Assembly (NCBI GenBank): GCA_013152475.1
Contig: JAADGH010000016.1
Location: 1-32,732 of the forward strand
DNA: 32,732 bases
Origin: Planctomycetota bacterium
GTDB taxonomy: Bacteria > Planctomycetota > Brocadiia > JAADGH01
Reading direction: 5' to 3'
Made by a program: the position numbers and the translations under genes. Each line of letters opens with the position of its first letter. Within the stretch, counting starts at the first letter, position 1. Of this stretch, positions 1 through 6,717 are shown piece by piece. The notes beneath the pieces were generated by a model. That model ran no database searches. It had not been told where the DNA came from and saw only the letters and a list, made by a program, of their open reading frames with translations.

Positions 1-308
1 CCGCCGATGATGTGGAAGGCGCGGTCCACATCATTTGCATCCACCGTGCCGTTTTGGATCGTCAGGCCGAAGCCGTCGGTGATGTTGATGTCCAGATCGC
101 CGCTGACGTTGGCGTTGTCGAGGCGCGCGCCGGTGAGTGTAATGGTCCCGCCGCTGAGGTCGATGGTATCGGCCTCATTGTTTGTCTGGGCCGTGATGAT
201 GTCCGCCCGCAGTTGCGCTTCGGTGCCGGGGGTGAAGACCGCCGGGGAGATACGGAGTTCCAGTTCCTCAGCGACGAGTGCACGATGAATGCGATTGCCC
301 GTTCTCAT
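1..308 (-). CDS. LEPR-type surface/adhesin-like protein, N-terminal part (runs off left edge)
   Basis: The minus-strand frame is open from an ATG at 308 to base 1, giving 102 codons with no stop. The start has a strong Shine-Dalgarno, TGGAGG, about 6 bases upstream. The N-terminus carries AEELELRISPAVF at about residues 13-25, resembling the LEPR-XLL motif found at the N-terminus of long repetitive planctomycete surface proteins. The giant protease at 16452-20045 has the related EELEPRTAPVS. Downstream the sequence turns into beta-rich, Asn/Asp/Gly/Thr-rich text (TIDLSGGTITLTG, then NANVSGDLDINITDG), typical of right-handed beta-helix or polymorphic-outer-membrane-protein repeats. It is probably a large exported or surface-attached protein. 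There is no classical signal peptide, as is usual for LEPR proteins. The C-terminus, and therefore its function, lies outside the window. The reading frame is secure; the family call is moderately sure. Confidence 0.8.
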   Translation of the reverse strand, partial: MRTGNRIHRALVAEELELRISPAVFTPGTEAQLRADIITAQTNNEADTIDLSGGTITLTGARLDNANVSGDLDINITDGFGLTIQNGTVDANDVDRAFHIIG

Positions 309-386
309 GGATAACCTCCATCACAGAAATGCAGACAGATCGGGAGGGGTGCAAATTCTCTTTCCGGCAGAAAAAGCACAGAAAAA

Positions 387-463
387 TGGTGGGCGATAGA
401 GGACTCGAACCTCTGACCTCTTGCTTGTAAGGCAAGCGCTCTAGCCAGCTGAGCTAATCGCCC
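387..463 (-). tRNA. tRNA-Val (anticodon UAC)
   Basis: On the minus strand a complete cloverleaf can be drawn. The 7-bp acceptor stem GGGCGAT/ATCGCCC pairs 457-463 with 391-397. The D-arm contains AGCTCAGCTGG. The anticodon stem CTTGC/GCAAG encloses loop CTTACAA with anticodon TAC, and the T-arm carries GGTTCGAGTCC. The discriminator base is A (390) and a CCA end is encoded at 387-389. The body closely resembles bacterial tRNA-Val(UAC). Confidence 0.97.
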
Positions 464-493
464 ACGAGGCAGAATTTGCAGCTTACAGCCTGT

Positions 494-522
494 AGGGTAG
501 CGAATTCAGCGAGTATTGTCAA
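494..522 (-). promoter_or_regulatory. Sigma-70-type promoter of tRNA-Val
   Basis: On the minus strand a perfect -35 TTGACA (517-522) is followed by a 17-base spacer and -10 TACCCT (494-499). Initiation about 7 bases downstream would leave a leader of roughly 24 bases before the mature tRNA 5' end at 463. Spacing and position fit well. Confidence 0.7.
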
Positions 523-720
523 GAGCAAAGCGTTTGGCGCAGATGTGACGAGCGCATTCACTCGCGGGGGAGCGAGGTGTCATGGGGGGGCAGTATACAC
601 CCAGGCGCTCCACAACCCTATCCGGACCCGAAACACGGATCTGCTCCACCCGAAAAATCTTGCGGTCTTTACGTCTGCTGAAATGGGGGTCTTTGCAGAA
701 GATACGGCGCGCATTTTGGC

Positions 721-750
721 TTGACAAGATTGGCGCTATAGGGGTAGGCT
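721..750 (+). promoter_or_regulatory. Possible sigma-70 promoter for the sulfatase gene
   Basis: A perfect TTGACA (721-726) is followed 18 bases later by TAGGCT (745-750), which keeps the most important -10 positions (TA...T). The start codon is at 804, giving a leader of about 48 bases that contains GAGGAGAG. The -10 is weak, so this is a candidate only. Confidence 0.4.
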
Positions 751-803
751 TGAGATTTTGCGTGCTACGCGATCTCGTCCCCGGCCTTCGAGGAGAGTGC
801 ACT

Positions 804-2156
804 ATGGCCAAACCGCCCAACATCCTATTCGTCTTTGGCGATCAGCACCGCGGGCAGGACCTGCGCTGCATGGGCAACAGCGATGTCATCACCCCCAACT
901 TCGACAGGCTGGCCGAGGGCGGCTCGTTGTTCACCAACGCCATATCCAACTGCCCTCTCTGCGTGCCCGCGCGAGGGTCACTCATCACGGGGCGTCACCC
1001 CCTGTCGCACAAGGCGGTCTCCAACGACCTGCCCCTCTCGACAGATGAGGTCGGCATCGCCGAGCTGCTCAAACCGCTGGGCTACCGAACGGGTTACATC
1101 GGCAAGTGGCACCTGGACGGCGTGCCGCGCGACAAGTTCACGCCGCCCGGCAAGCGGCGCTTCGGCTTCGACTACTGGGCGGCGTGGGAGTGCCACCACA
1201 ACTACTTCAAGGGACGCTACCACCGCGACACGCCGGAGGTGCACCACATTGAGGGCTATGAGCCGGACTTCCAGACCGACCTGGCCATCCGCTTCATGGA
1301 GGAGAACAGGGGCGACCCGTTCTGCCTGTTCCTCTCCTGGGGGCCGCCGCACGCCCCGTATCAGCTCGTGCCGGACAAATACAAGGCCATGTACGATCCC
1401 TCAAAGATCGCCCTTCGGCCCAATGCCAAGGATCCGGACCGCCAGGTCCTGGCCGACTACTACGCCGCCATCACGGCGCTGGACTGGAACATGGGCCGCA
1501 TGATGGAGGCGCTGGACCGCCTCGGCATCGCCGAGGATACCCTCGTCGTCTACTCCTCCGACCACGGCGACATGCTCTGGTCGCAGGGAACCACCAAGAA
1601 GGAGCAGCCGTGGGAGGAGTCGGTCCTCATCCCCTTCATCATCCGCTGGCCGGGCCGCATCCCCGCCGGTCGGCGCGCCGATACGCTGCTCAGCATCGTG
1701 GACATGCCCCCGACGCTTCTCGGCCTCGCCGGCGCGGATGTGCCCGAGCGCATGGAGGGCGCGGACTTGTCGAAAGGCGTGGTCGGGGACAAGATGGAGG
1801 AGCCCCAATCGGTGTTCCTCTACCTGCCCATGCCGGCCGGGCAGGCCAATGCGAAGGGCATCGGCCCGTGGCGGGGTGTTCGAACGAAGCGACACACCTA
1901 CGCCCGCTGGCGCGACGGGAGCGGATGGGTGCTCTATGACAACGAGAAGGACCCGTATCAGCTCAACAACCTGATTGACGATCCGGCGTCTCAGGACCTG
2001 CGCAGCCGCCTGGAGTCCGATCTGCAATACTGGCTGGGCCGCACGGGCGACAAGTTTCTCGCGGGCGAGGACCACCTGCGCGAGCTGGGGCTGGGGGAGC
2101 TGTGGAACGAGAGCGAGAAAATCCTGGGCGGAAAGAGGCCGAGGTGGATCCGGTAA
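804..2156 (+). CDS. Sulfatase (formylglycine-type, alkaline phosphatase superfamily)
   Basis: A 450-residue protein. The ATG at 804 is chosen because GAGGAGAG (789-796) precedes it and the conserved N-terminal strand NILFVFGDQHRG starts at residue 6. It shows the sulfatase signature C53-V-P-A-R57 followed by GSLITGR, where Cys53 would be oxidised to formylglycine. Other family landmarks are metal ligand D13 (with Q14 where many members have a second Asp), GKWH (K101, H103), PPHAPY (H183) and SSDHGD (D253, H254). The length is typical. It should hydrolyse a sulfate ester, probably on a sugar or small molecule; the substrate cannot be read from sequence. There is no signal peptide or lipobox, which suggests a cytoplasmic enzyme. 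No formylglycine-generating enzyme is encoded in the window. It ends base-to-base with the convergent gene at 2157. Confidence 0.9.
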   Translation: MAKPPNILFVFGDQHRGQDLRCMGNSDVITPNFDRLAEGGSLFTNAISNCPLCVPARGSLITGRHPLSHKAVSNDLPLSTDEVGIAELLKPLGYRTGYIGKWHLDGVPRDKFTPPGKRRFGFDYWAAWECHHNYFKGRYHRDTPEVHHIEGYEPDFQTDLAIRFMEENRGDPFCLFLSWGPPHAPYQLVPDKYKAMYDPSKIALRPNAKDPDRQVLADYYAAITALDWNMGRMMEALDRLGIAEDTLVVYSSDHGDMLWSQGTTKKEQPWEESVLIPFIIRWPGRIPAGRRADTLLSIVDMPPTLLGLAGADVPERMEGADLSKGVVGDKMEEPQSVFLYLPMPAGQANAKGIGPWRGVRTKRHTYARWRDGSGWVLYDNEKDPYQLNNLIDDPASQDLRSRLESDLQYWLGRTGDKFLAGEDHLRELGLGELWNESEKILGGKRPRWIR

Positions 2157-2438
2157 TCAGTACTCGGTCACGTCCGAGAGTCTCGATATGCTGATGATCT
2201 GGTCCTTCCGGACCTCCACGCGCTCGCGGTTCCGCTTGATGCCGTGCTTCAGGGCGTCGTGGATGTAGACCTCCTTGCGGGTCTGGCTTTCCGATGAGTC
2301 GTACACGTCGCACTGCACCAAGGTCACGAAGTGCGCGCCGACCTTTTCGAGCATGCCAAGATAGACCATCGGCGACATCGTGTCGAGCACGACCTCCTGA
2401 CCGATATACTCCTTAAGTTCGTCCGCGTCCGATTCCAT
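2157..2438 (-). CDS. Small conserved Sm/LSM-like protein
   Basis: A 93-residue protein with a very strong Shine-Dalgarno (AGGAGGAACACA then ATG at 2438). The N-terminal segment EYIGQEVVLDTMSPMVYLG, followed by a strand (FVTLVQCDVYD), looks like the five-stranded Sm/LSM beta barrel. A basic stretch (KRNRERVEVRKDQ) and a closing strand (IISISRLSDV) follow. I recall similar short proteins as conserved hypotheticals in planctomycetes, but I did not check this and no function is established. RNA binding is possible by fold analogy only. Its stop codon directly abuts the stop of the convergent sulfatase. A good promoter lies just upstream (2466-2494), so it is probably monocistronic. Confidence 0.75.
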   Translation of the reverse strand: MESDADELKEYIGQEVVLDTMSPMVYLGMLEKVGAHFVTLVQCDVYDSSESQTRKEVYIHDALKHGIKRNRERVEVRKDQIISISRLSDVTEY

Positions 2439-2465
2439 TGTGTTCCTCCTTCAACGTTGCCCTGC

Positions 2466-2494
2466 ATCAAAACAGCAAGACCGGGTATCGTCAA
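2466..2494 (-). promoter_or_regulatory. Sigma-70-type promoter of the Sm-like gene
   Basis: On the minus strand TTGACG (2489-2494), a 17-base spacer and TTTGAT (2466-2471) precede the start codon at 2438 by about 28 bases, with the ribosome binding site between. The -35 matches 5 of 6 and the -10 matches 4 of 6. Confidence 0.55.
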
Positions 2495-2907
2495 GGCATT
2501 TTTCAGAGGAGTTTCCCCATGCCCTCTCCGTGTCATCTCTGAAAGCGCGCCGTATGTCAAGTGGGTTGTATGGGATTTTGCGGCGGATGGGGCGGGGGCT
2601 TGGGGAAGCCGGGTCGCGTACCCGCCGCGGGAATCGGCGCGTCTCGAGGTCGGGGTGCATAATGGGTTTTCGCCCCTTCTCTATGGACAGACTCGGTCTC
2701 CTTCGGCTCCCCGCTGGGCTCAGGGCCGGAGTCATTTCTTTGCCGTCTCTGCGGCATGAGGGTCTTCGGAAAACGGGGCTTTGTAGGCGCAGGCTTTCGC
2801 CTGCGTTCTTCGGGTATCTCACGACAAATCGCGCAGGCATAAAGCCTGAGACAAGACTGTTCGGCGCGATTGCGCTCGCGGTGTGAATGCGCTTCCCCAC
2901 TATCGAT
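2495..2907. other. Gene-free stretch between the Sm-like gene and the polysaccharide block
   Basis: About 410 bases in which open frames on either strand read as non-protein (Arg/Ser/Pro-rich, no domain). It contains two short hairpin repeats (see 2788-2848). The polysaccharide deacetylase gene ends at 2908. I see no clear terminator with a U-tract. Confidence 0.5.
2788..2848. repeat. Pair of REP-like hairpins (GCAGGC...GCCTGC type)
   Basis: Two palindromes sit close together. The first is CGCAGGC-TTTC-GCCTGCG (2788-2805, perfect 7-bp stem); the second is CAGGC-ATAAA-GCCTG (2834-2848). They share the CAGGC/GCCTG arms, which suggests a two-hairpin intergenic repeat rather than a terminator, since no U-tract follows. 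A comparable two-hairpin element lies at 26355-26408. Confidence 0.6.
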
Positions 2908-4173
2908 TCATGGGTCGGTTGCTGTTCTCCGCCACCAGTCCGCGATTTCGGACAAGGGCGCAATCCACAGGTCGGCGTCTTTCGCGAGATGCGCAAGGAG
3001 TTCGGCATAGACATCGAGCATGGCGGCGTTGCCGCTGAAATGGGGCTCGGGGTGGGTGACGATGGTGGCAAGGCCGTGCATCTTCTTGATCCAGCCGATT
3101 TTCTTTATCCATGCATCGAGGACCTGAGCCGGCTTGTAGCCGTGCAGGAGGAGCGTGGCGTCCATGGGCACGGTGATCGGCAGCTCGAGGAGGTCGCCCA
3201 TGAAATAGGGAAAGAGGGTGCAGCAACCGGCCCCCGCCTCCGTATCGGGCACGGAACTGTCGTAGGCAAAGTACCTGGGCAGCTCCTTGAACAGCGCCGG
3301 TGCGCGGCCCAGGGCTGGGGAGCGAAAGCCCTCGGCGTCGAAGGGGGAAAGGATTTCGACGCATTTCCCCAGCCGGTCGCTGATCCACTTCGGCTTGAGG
3401 TAGGGCAGCTTGCAGTCGTGGTTGTATCCGTGGCAGGCGACCTCATGGCCGGCATCGACCAGGCCCTGGAGCAGGCTGCTGTTCAGCTTATAGTGGCAGG
3501 CGGGGAAGAACCATGTCGAGCGGAAGCCGCGCCGAGTTTCGAGATCGCGAAAGTCCGGGACGCGCGCGGCGCCGTGCCGGGTGTCGGCATCGTGAGTGAG
3601 GGCGACAGCCCATTTCTTCCCGTCGGGCCAGAACGCGGCGTCGTTGAGGTCGGGCGCCTCTTCGGCAAGAAGAAACAAGACCCACATTCGCAGGACCTCC
3701 ACGCTATCGGCAATGGGCCAGGGGGGGAACCCCTCGCCGAGTTTCGGCCCGAGCATAGTGGCCACCCGGCCGATGATGCGCCGGATCGCTCCGGGGACGG
3801 CATGGTAGTGGAACGGCGTGCAGGAGGCGAGGGGCGCAGGCGGGATGCAGTAGCGCTCCCGCAGCATGGCGTTGATGGATTTTTCCGGGTCGAAATGGAA
3901 GAGGACCTTGCGGCCTTCCTGAGAAATGGCGGTAAAGGGATCGGCGCCAAGCGTAACGGCCAACTGTGCGCCGCGCGCCGTCTGCCGCGAGGCATGTTCG
4001 AGGAAGACCGTCGTCTCTCGGGGGAGAGGATCGGCCGGCCTGCGCAGCGTGTGGAGGAGCCTCACGTTGACCAGCTCGCGGACGGGGGCGGCCCCACAGC
4101 GCGCAAGTTCGAAGTCGCGGGACCAAGTCAGGTCCGGGAACGCCCGGTTCCAGAATTGGAAGATGGACTGCAC
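2908..4173 (-). CDS. Polysaccharide deacetylase family protein (NodB-like, CE4)
   Basis: A 421-residue protein. The start is GTG at 4173, with AAGGGGG upstream, 15 bases after the stop of the preceding glycosyltransferase. The C-terminal half has NodB-homology motifs in order: ALTHDADTRHG (the second Asp likely the metal ligand), EVACHGYNHD (H-x3-H metal pair) and EGFRSPALGRAP. A conserved His-containing strand (IVTHPEP) follows near the end. The N-terminal ~180 residues are not recognisable and may be a family-specific extension. There is no signal peptide, so deacetylation of a cytoplasmic, lipid-linked or nucleotide-linked N-acetyl sugar is more likely than of a secreted polymer (inference). 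It is the last gene of the surface-sugar operon. Confidence 0.8.
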   Translation of the reverse strand: MQSIFQFWNRAFPDLTWSRDFELARCGAAPVRELVNVRLLHTLRRPADPLPRETTVFLEHASRQTARGAQLAVTLGADPFTAISQEGRKVLFHFDPEKSINAMLRERYCIPPAPLASCTPFHYHAVPGAIRRIIGRVATMLGPKLGEGFPPWPIADSVEVLRMWVLFLLAEEAPDLNDAAFWPDGKKWAVALTHDADTRHGAARVPDFRDLETRRGFRSTWFFPACHYKLNSSLLQGLVDAGHEVACHGYNHDCKLPYLKPKWISDRLGKCVEILSPFDAEGFRSPALGRAPALFKELPRYFAYDSSVPDTEAGAGCCTLFPYFMGDLLELPITVPMDATLLLHGYKPAQVLDAWIKKIGWIKKMHGLATIVTHPEPHFSGNAAMLDVYAELLAHLAKDADLWIAPLSEIADWWRRTATDP

Positions 4174-4188
4174 AGAGGCCCCCTTACT

Positions 4189-4953
4189 TCAGATATGTTT
4201 CGGGAAGAACTGGAGTCGAAGCCAGAGGACCATGAGTTCGATCAATGTCTTGATGACCCGCGAGGGCGCGTCGCCGGTGGACTGTCCCGTGGTGCGCGGC
4301 AGGTAGCTGACCCACACCTCGCGGAAACGGAAGCCGCGCCGCTGGGCCTTGACCATCACCTCGGCGTCCACGCCGATGCCGTCGAAGGTGATGTTCATGG
4401 AATCGAACACCTCCCGCCGGAACAGTTTTACCCAGTTGATGTCGCGCAGGTTGACGCCGAACACCAGCCGCATGACCATGCGAAAGACCTTGGTATTCAG
4501 CTTGCGGTGCGGGCGGTCCTTTCGTTTTACGCGGTAACCGGCGACCACGTCGCACTCAGGAATCAGGTAGGTAAATTTCTTCAGGCAGCGGACGTCGAAC
4601 TGCTTGTCGGCCGGGACGAGGGTCAGGTATTCGTATCGGGCATTGGCGAAACCCGTCTGCTGTGTCGAGCCGAAGCCGCGATTGTGGGGGTGGTGGATCA
4701 CGCGGATGTTGCGGTGTTCCGCGGCCAGACGGTCGGCGATTTTGCCGGTGTTGTCTGTGCTGCCGTCGTTGATGACGACGACTTCGAGTTTTTTCGATAT
4801 TTCCGCTCCCACCTTGAGACTGTCGCGGACGACCTCTTCCAGGCTCTCCTCTTCGTTGTAGGCGGGGATGATGATGGACAGGCTGCTCAGGATGATCGGC
4901 TTCTTGTCCCGGATGGGGCCGTAGGATCCGACGAGTATTTCAGGGACGGACAT
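4189..4953 (-). CDS. Family 2 glycosyltransferase (dolichol-phosphate-mannose-synthase-like)
   Basis: A 254-residue protein with a GT-A fold signature. It shows SIIIPAYNEEESL at about residues 25-37, VVVINDGSTDNT at about 58-69, the NRGFGS segment, and LVPADKQFD at about 117 in place of the usual DxD-type acidic motif. NWVKLFRREVF and GIGVDAEVMVKAQRRG correspond to the acceptor-side region. A C-terminal helix (IELMVLWLRLQFF) could touch the membrane. It should transfer a sugar from a nucleotide donor to a lipid or glycan acceptor on the inner face of the membrane. The ATG (4953) lies 4 bases after the stop of the aminotransferase gene, so translational coupling is likely. Confidence 0.85.
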   Translation of the reverse strand: MSVPEILVGSYGPIRDKKPIILSSLSIIIPAYNEEESLEEVVRDSLKVGAEISKKLEVVVINDGSTDNTGKIADRLAAEHRNIRVIHHPHNRGFGSTQQTGFANARYEYLTLVPADKQFDVRCLKKFTYLIPECDVVAGYRVKRKDRPHRKLNTKVFRMVMRLVFGVNLRDINWVKLFRREVFDSMNITFDGIGVDAEVMVKAQRRGFRFREVWVSYLPRTTGQSTGDAPSRVIKTLIELMVLWLRLQFFPKHI

Positions 4954-4957
4954 CGGC

Positions 4958-6058
4958 TCAGCTCAGGAACTCACGAATCGCGTCGCCCACCTCGCGGATG
5001 CCCTCGGGGGGGATTTCGGGATACATGGGGAGCGAAAGGATCTTGCCCGCGCACTCCTCGGCCACGGGGAAGTCGCCCTCCGCATAGTCCAGGTGGCCAT
5101 AGCATCCCTGCAGGTGGATCGGCGTGGGGTAGTGGATTCCCGTGTCGATTCCCTTCGCGCCCAGAAAGTCCTGCAGATCATCTCGGCGCGAGGAGCGGAT
5201 GACGTAGAGGTGGTACACATGCCTCGCCCAAGGCTGTTCCACCGGCGTCGCCACATCGACGTCCGCGAGAAGTTTGTTGTACTGCGCCGCCGCCGCGCGG
5301 CGGGCATCGTTCCATTCGTCGAGGTGCGGCAGCTTGACACGCAGGATGGCGGCCTGGAGGGAATCGAGACGGCTGTTTGTGCCCAGAACATCGTGCCGGT
5401 TCTTGACCTTTTGGCCGTAGTTCCGGACCGCGCGGATTCGGTCATCGAAATCGCCGTCGTCGGTGACGATCATTCCGCCGTCGCCGAAGGCGCCCAGGTT
5501 TTTGCTCGGATAGAAGCTGAAGCAGGCGGGGTTGCCGAGGGACCCGATTCTCTTGCCTTTGTATTCGGCGCCGTGGGCCTGGCAGGCGTCCTCGACGATG
5601 CGGAGGGAATGCCTGTCGGCGATCTCCCGGATGGGGTCCATAGCGGCGGGGTGGCCGTAGAGATGGACGGGGATGACGGCCTTGGTCTTGGGCGTGATCC
5701 GCTCCTCGATCTTTGCCGGGTCGATGGTGTGCGTCACGGGGTCGATGTCGACGAACACGGGTGTTGCGCCCGTCAGAGAGACGGCCATGGCCGTGGCCAT
5801 GAAGGTGTTGACCGGGAGGATCACCTCATCGGCAAGGCCCACGTCGAGGGCGCGAAGGGCCAGGACGATGGCATCGGTGCCCGAGGCCACGCCGATGGCG
5901 TGCTTTGCCCCCACGTAGTCGGCAAAGGCCCGCTCAAATTCCTCCACAAAGCTGCCGAGGATGAAGGCGGCATTCTCCATGACCTCCTCCACGCGCGGGA
6001 GGATTTCGTCTCTGAGCTGGGCAAACTGCGTCTTGAGGTCAACAAATGGAACGGGCAA
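4958..6058 (-). CDS. DegT/DnrJ/EryC1-family sugar aminotransferase (WbpE-like)
   Basis: A 366-residue PLP-dependent enzyme. The start is TTG at 6058: the conserved N-terminus PFVDLKTQ follows immediately, and GGAAAGGA about 8 bases upstream supports it. Landmarks are ASGTDAIVLALRAL (PLP phosphate loop), EDACQAHGA with D157 (ring nitrogen), SFYPSKNLGAFGDGG with the Schiff-base lysine K186, and a C-terminal GIHYPTPIHLQ. Length and motifs match nucleotide-sugar aminotransferases such as WbpE/WlbC, which aminate a 3-keto UDP-sugar acid. The neighbouring WbpB-like dehydrogenase and WbpD-like acetyltransferase support this substrate (inference). It begins 2 bases after the acetyltransferase stop. 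Confidence 0.9.
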   Translation of the reverse strand: MPVPFVDLKTQFAQLRDEILPRVEEVMENAAFILGSFVEEFERAFADYVGAKHAIGVASGTDAIVLALRALDVGLADEVILPVNTFMATAMAVSLTGATPVFVDIDPVTHTIDPAKIEERITPKTKAVIPVHLYGHPAAMDPIREIADRHSLRIVEDACQAHGAEYKGKRIGSLGNPACFSFYPSKNLGAFGDGGMIVTDDGDFDDRIRAVRNYGQKVKNRHDVLGTNSRLDSLQAAILRVKLPHLDEWNDARRAAAAQYNKLLADVDVATPVEQPWARHVYHLYVIRSSRRDDLQDFLGAKGIDTGIHYPTPIHLQGCYGHLDYAEGDFPVAEECAGKILSLPMYPEIPPEGIREVGDAIREFLS

Positions 6059-6060
6059 GG

Positions 6061-6717
6061 TTATGTCCTTTCCTGCTCTCGGGCGATTTCGTCTTCCACA
6101 TAATCATACGGGTGCTCAAGAATGCCGCGCCGGCACTTGAGCTTGGTTACTTTTCCCCGCAGCCGCGCCGGCACGCCGAAGGCGACCGCATAGTCGGGCA
6201 CATCCCTCGCCACCAGGCTGCCGGCCCCGATGAGGGCGAACCTGCCGATGGTGATGTGCGGCAGGATGGTGGCCGAGGCGCAGATGCGCGCCCCGCGCTT
6301 GATCGTCGGCCCCGTCATGCACTTCGTGCAGATCGGGTGTGGATCGTTCGTCGTGGTCACGCCCGGCGCCAGGAACACGTCGTCCTCGATCGTGGTGTAC
6401 TGCGCCACATAGCAATTGCAGTGGATTCTTACATTGTTGCCGATCCTGCACCCATAGTCAACCGTGGAGTTGTTCCAGATCTTGAAGCGGTCCCCGATCT
6501 CGTTTTCCTCGCGGATGACAACGCCGTGGCCGGTCTCCAGGTTCCTGCCGATTTTCGTGCCGGCGTAGATGACGGTCCCCGAACGGACGTGGGCCTCGTC
6601 GCCGATGACGAGGTCGGCGGACTTGATCTTCCGGCCGGTTAGATAGCCGAGGATCACGCCCTCATCGATCGCAGGATCTTTCCCAAGGCGCACCGGATTG
6701 TCTCTGTTATTCGTCAT
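6061..6717 (-). CDS. Hexapeptide-repeat N-acetyltransferase (WbpD-like)
   Basis: A 218-residue left-handed beta-helix acyltransferase. Hexapeptide periodicity is visible from about residue 34 to 185 (VIGDEAHVRSGTVIYAGTKIG, IGNNVRIHCNCYVAQYTTIEDD, ILPHITIGRFALIGAGSLV). The loop GVTTTNDPHP holds a candidate catalytic His, followed by the typical exit VPDYAVAFGVPARLRG. This arrangement resembles WbpD/WlbB, which acetylates the 3-amino group of a UDP-2-acetamido-3-amino-uronic acid. The ATG at 6717 overlaps the end of the phosphatase gene by 11 bases, so the two genes are probably translationally coupled. The specific substrate is inferred from the WbpB/WbpE-like neighbours. Confidence 0.85.
   Translation of the reverse strand: MTNNRDNPVRLGKDPAIDEGVILGYLTGRKIKSADLVIGDEAHVRSGTVIYAGTKIGRNLETGHGVVIREENEIGDRFKIWNNSTVDYGCRIGNNVRIHCNCYVAQYTTIEDDVFLAPGVTTTNDPHPICTKCMTGPTIKRGARICASATILPHITIGRFALIGAGSLVARDVPDYAVAFGVPARLRGKVTKLKCRRGILEHPYDYVEDEIAREQERT

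Larger units (their letters stand above)
464..803. other. Divergent intergenic region between tRNA-Val and sulfatase
   Basis: This 340-base stretch holds the tRNA promoter (494-522, minus) and a possible sulfatase promoter (721-750, plus). The sulfatase frame is open upstream to 582, but the translated extension is not protein-like and the good ribosome binding site lies at 789-796. I see no other gene. Confidence 0.6.

Noticed and set aside
2440..2886. 148-codon plus-strand frame over the CAGGC repeats
   Set aside because: The translation is typical of translated palindromic repeats, with no ribosome binding site and no protein-like composition.
2887..5202. Very long plus-strand open frame (771 codons) and the similar one at 5093-6103
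   Set aside because: They lie antisense to the deacetylase, glycosyltransferase and aminotransferase genes, whose motifs are unmistakable. The translated text is Gly/Val/Asp/Arg-rich with no domain, as expected for shadow frames in GC-rich DNA.
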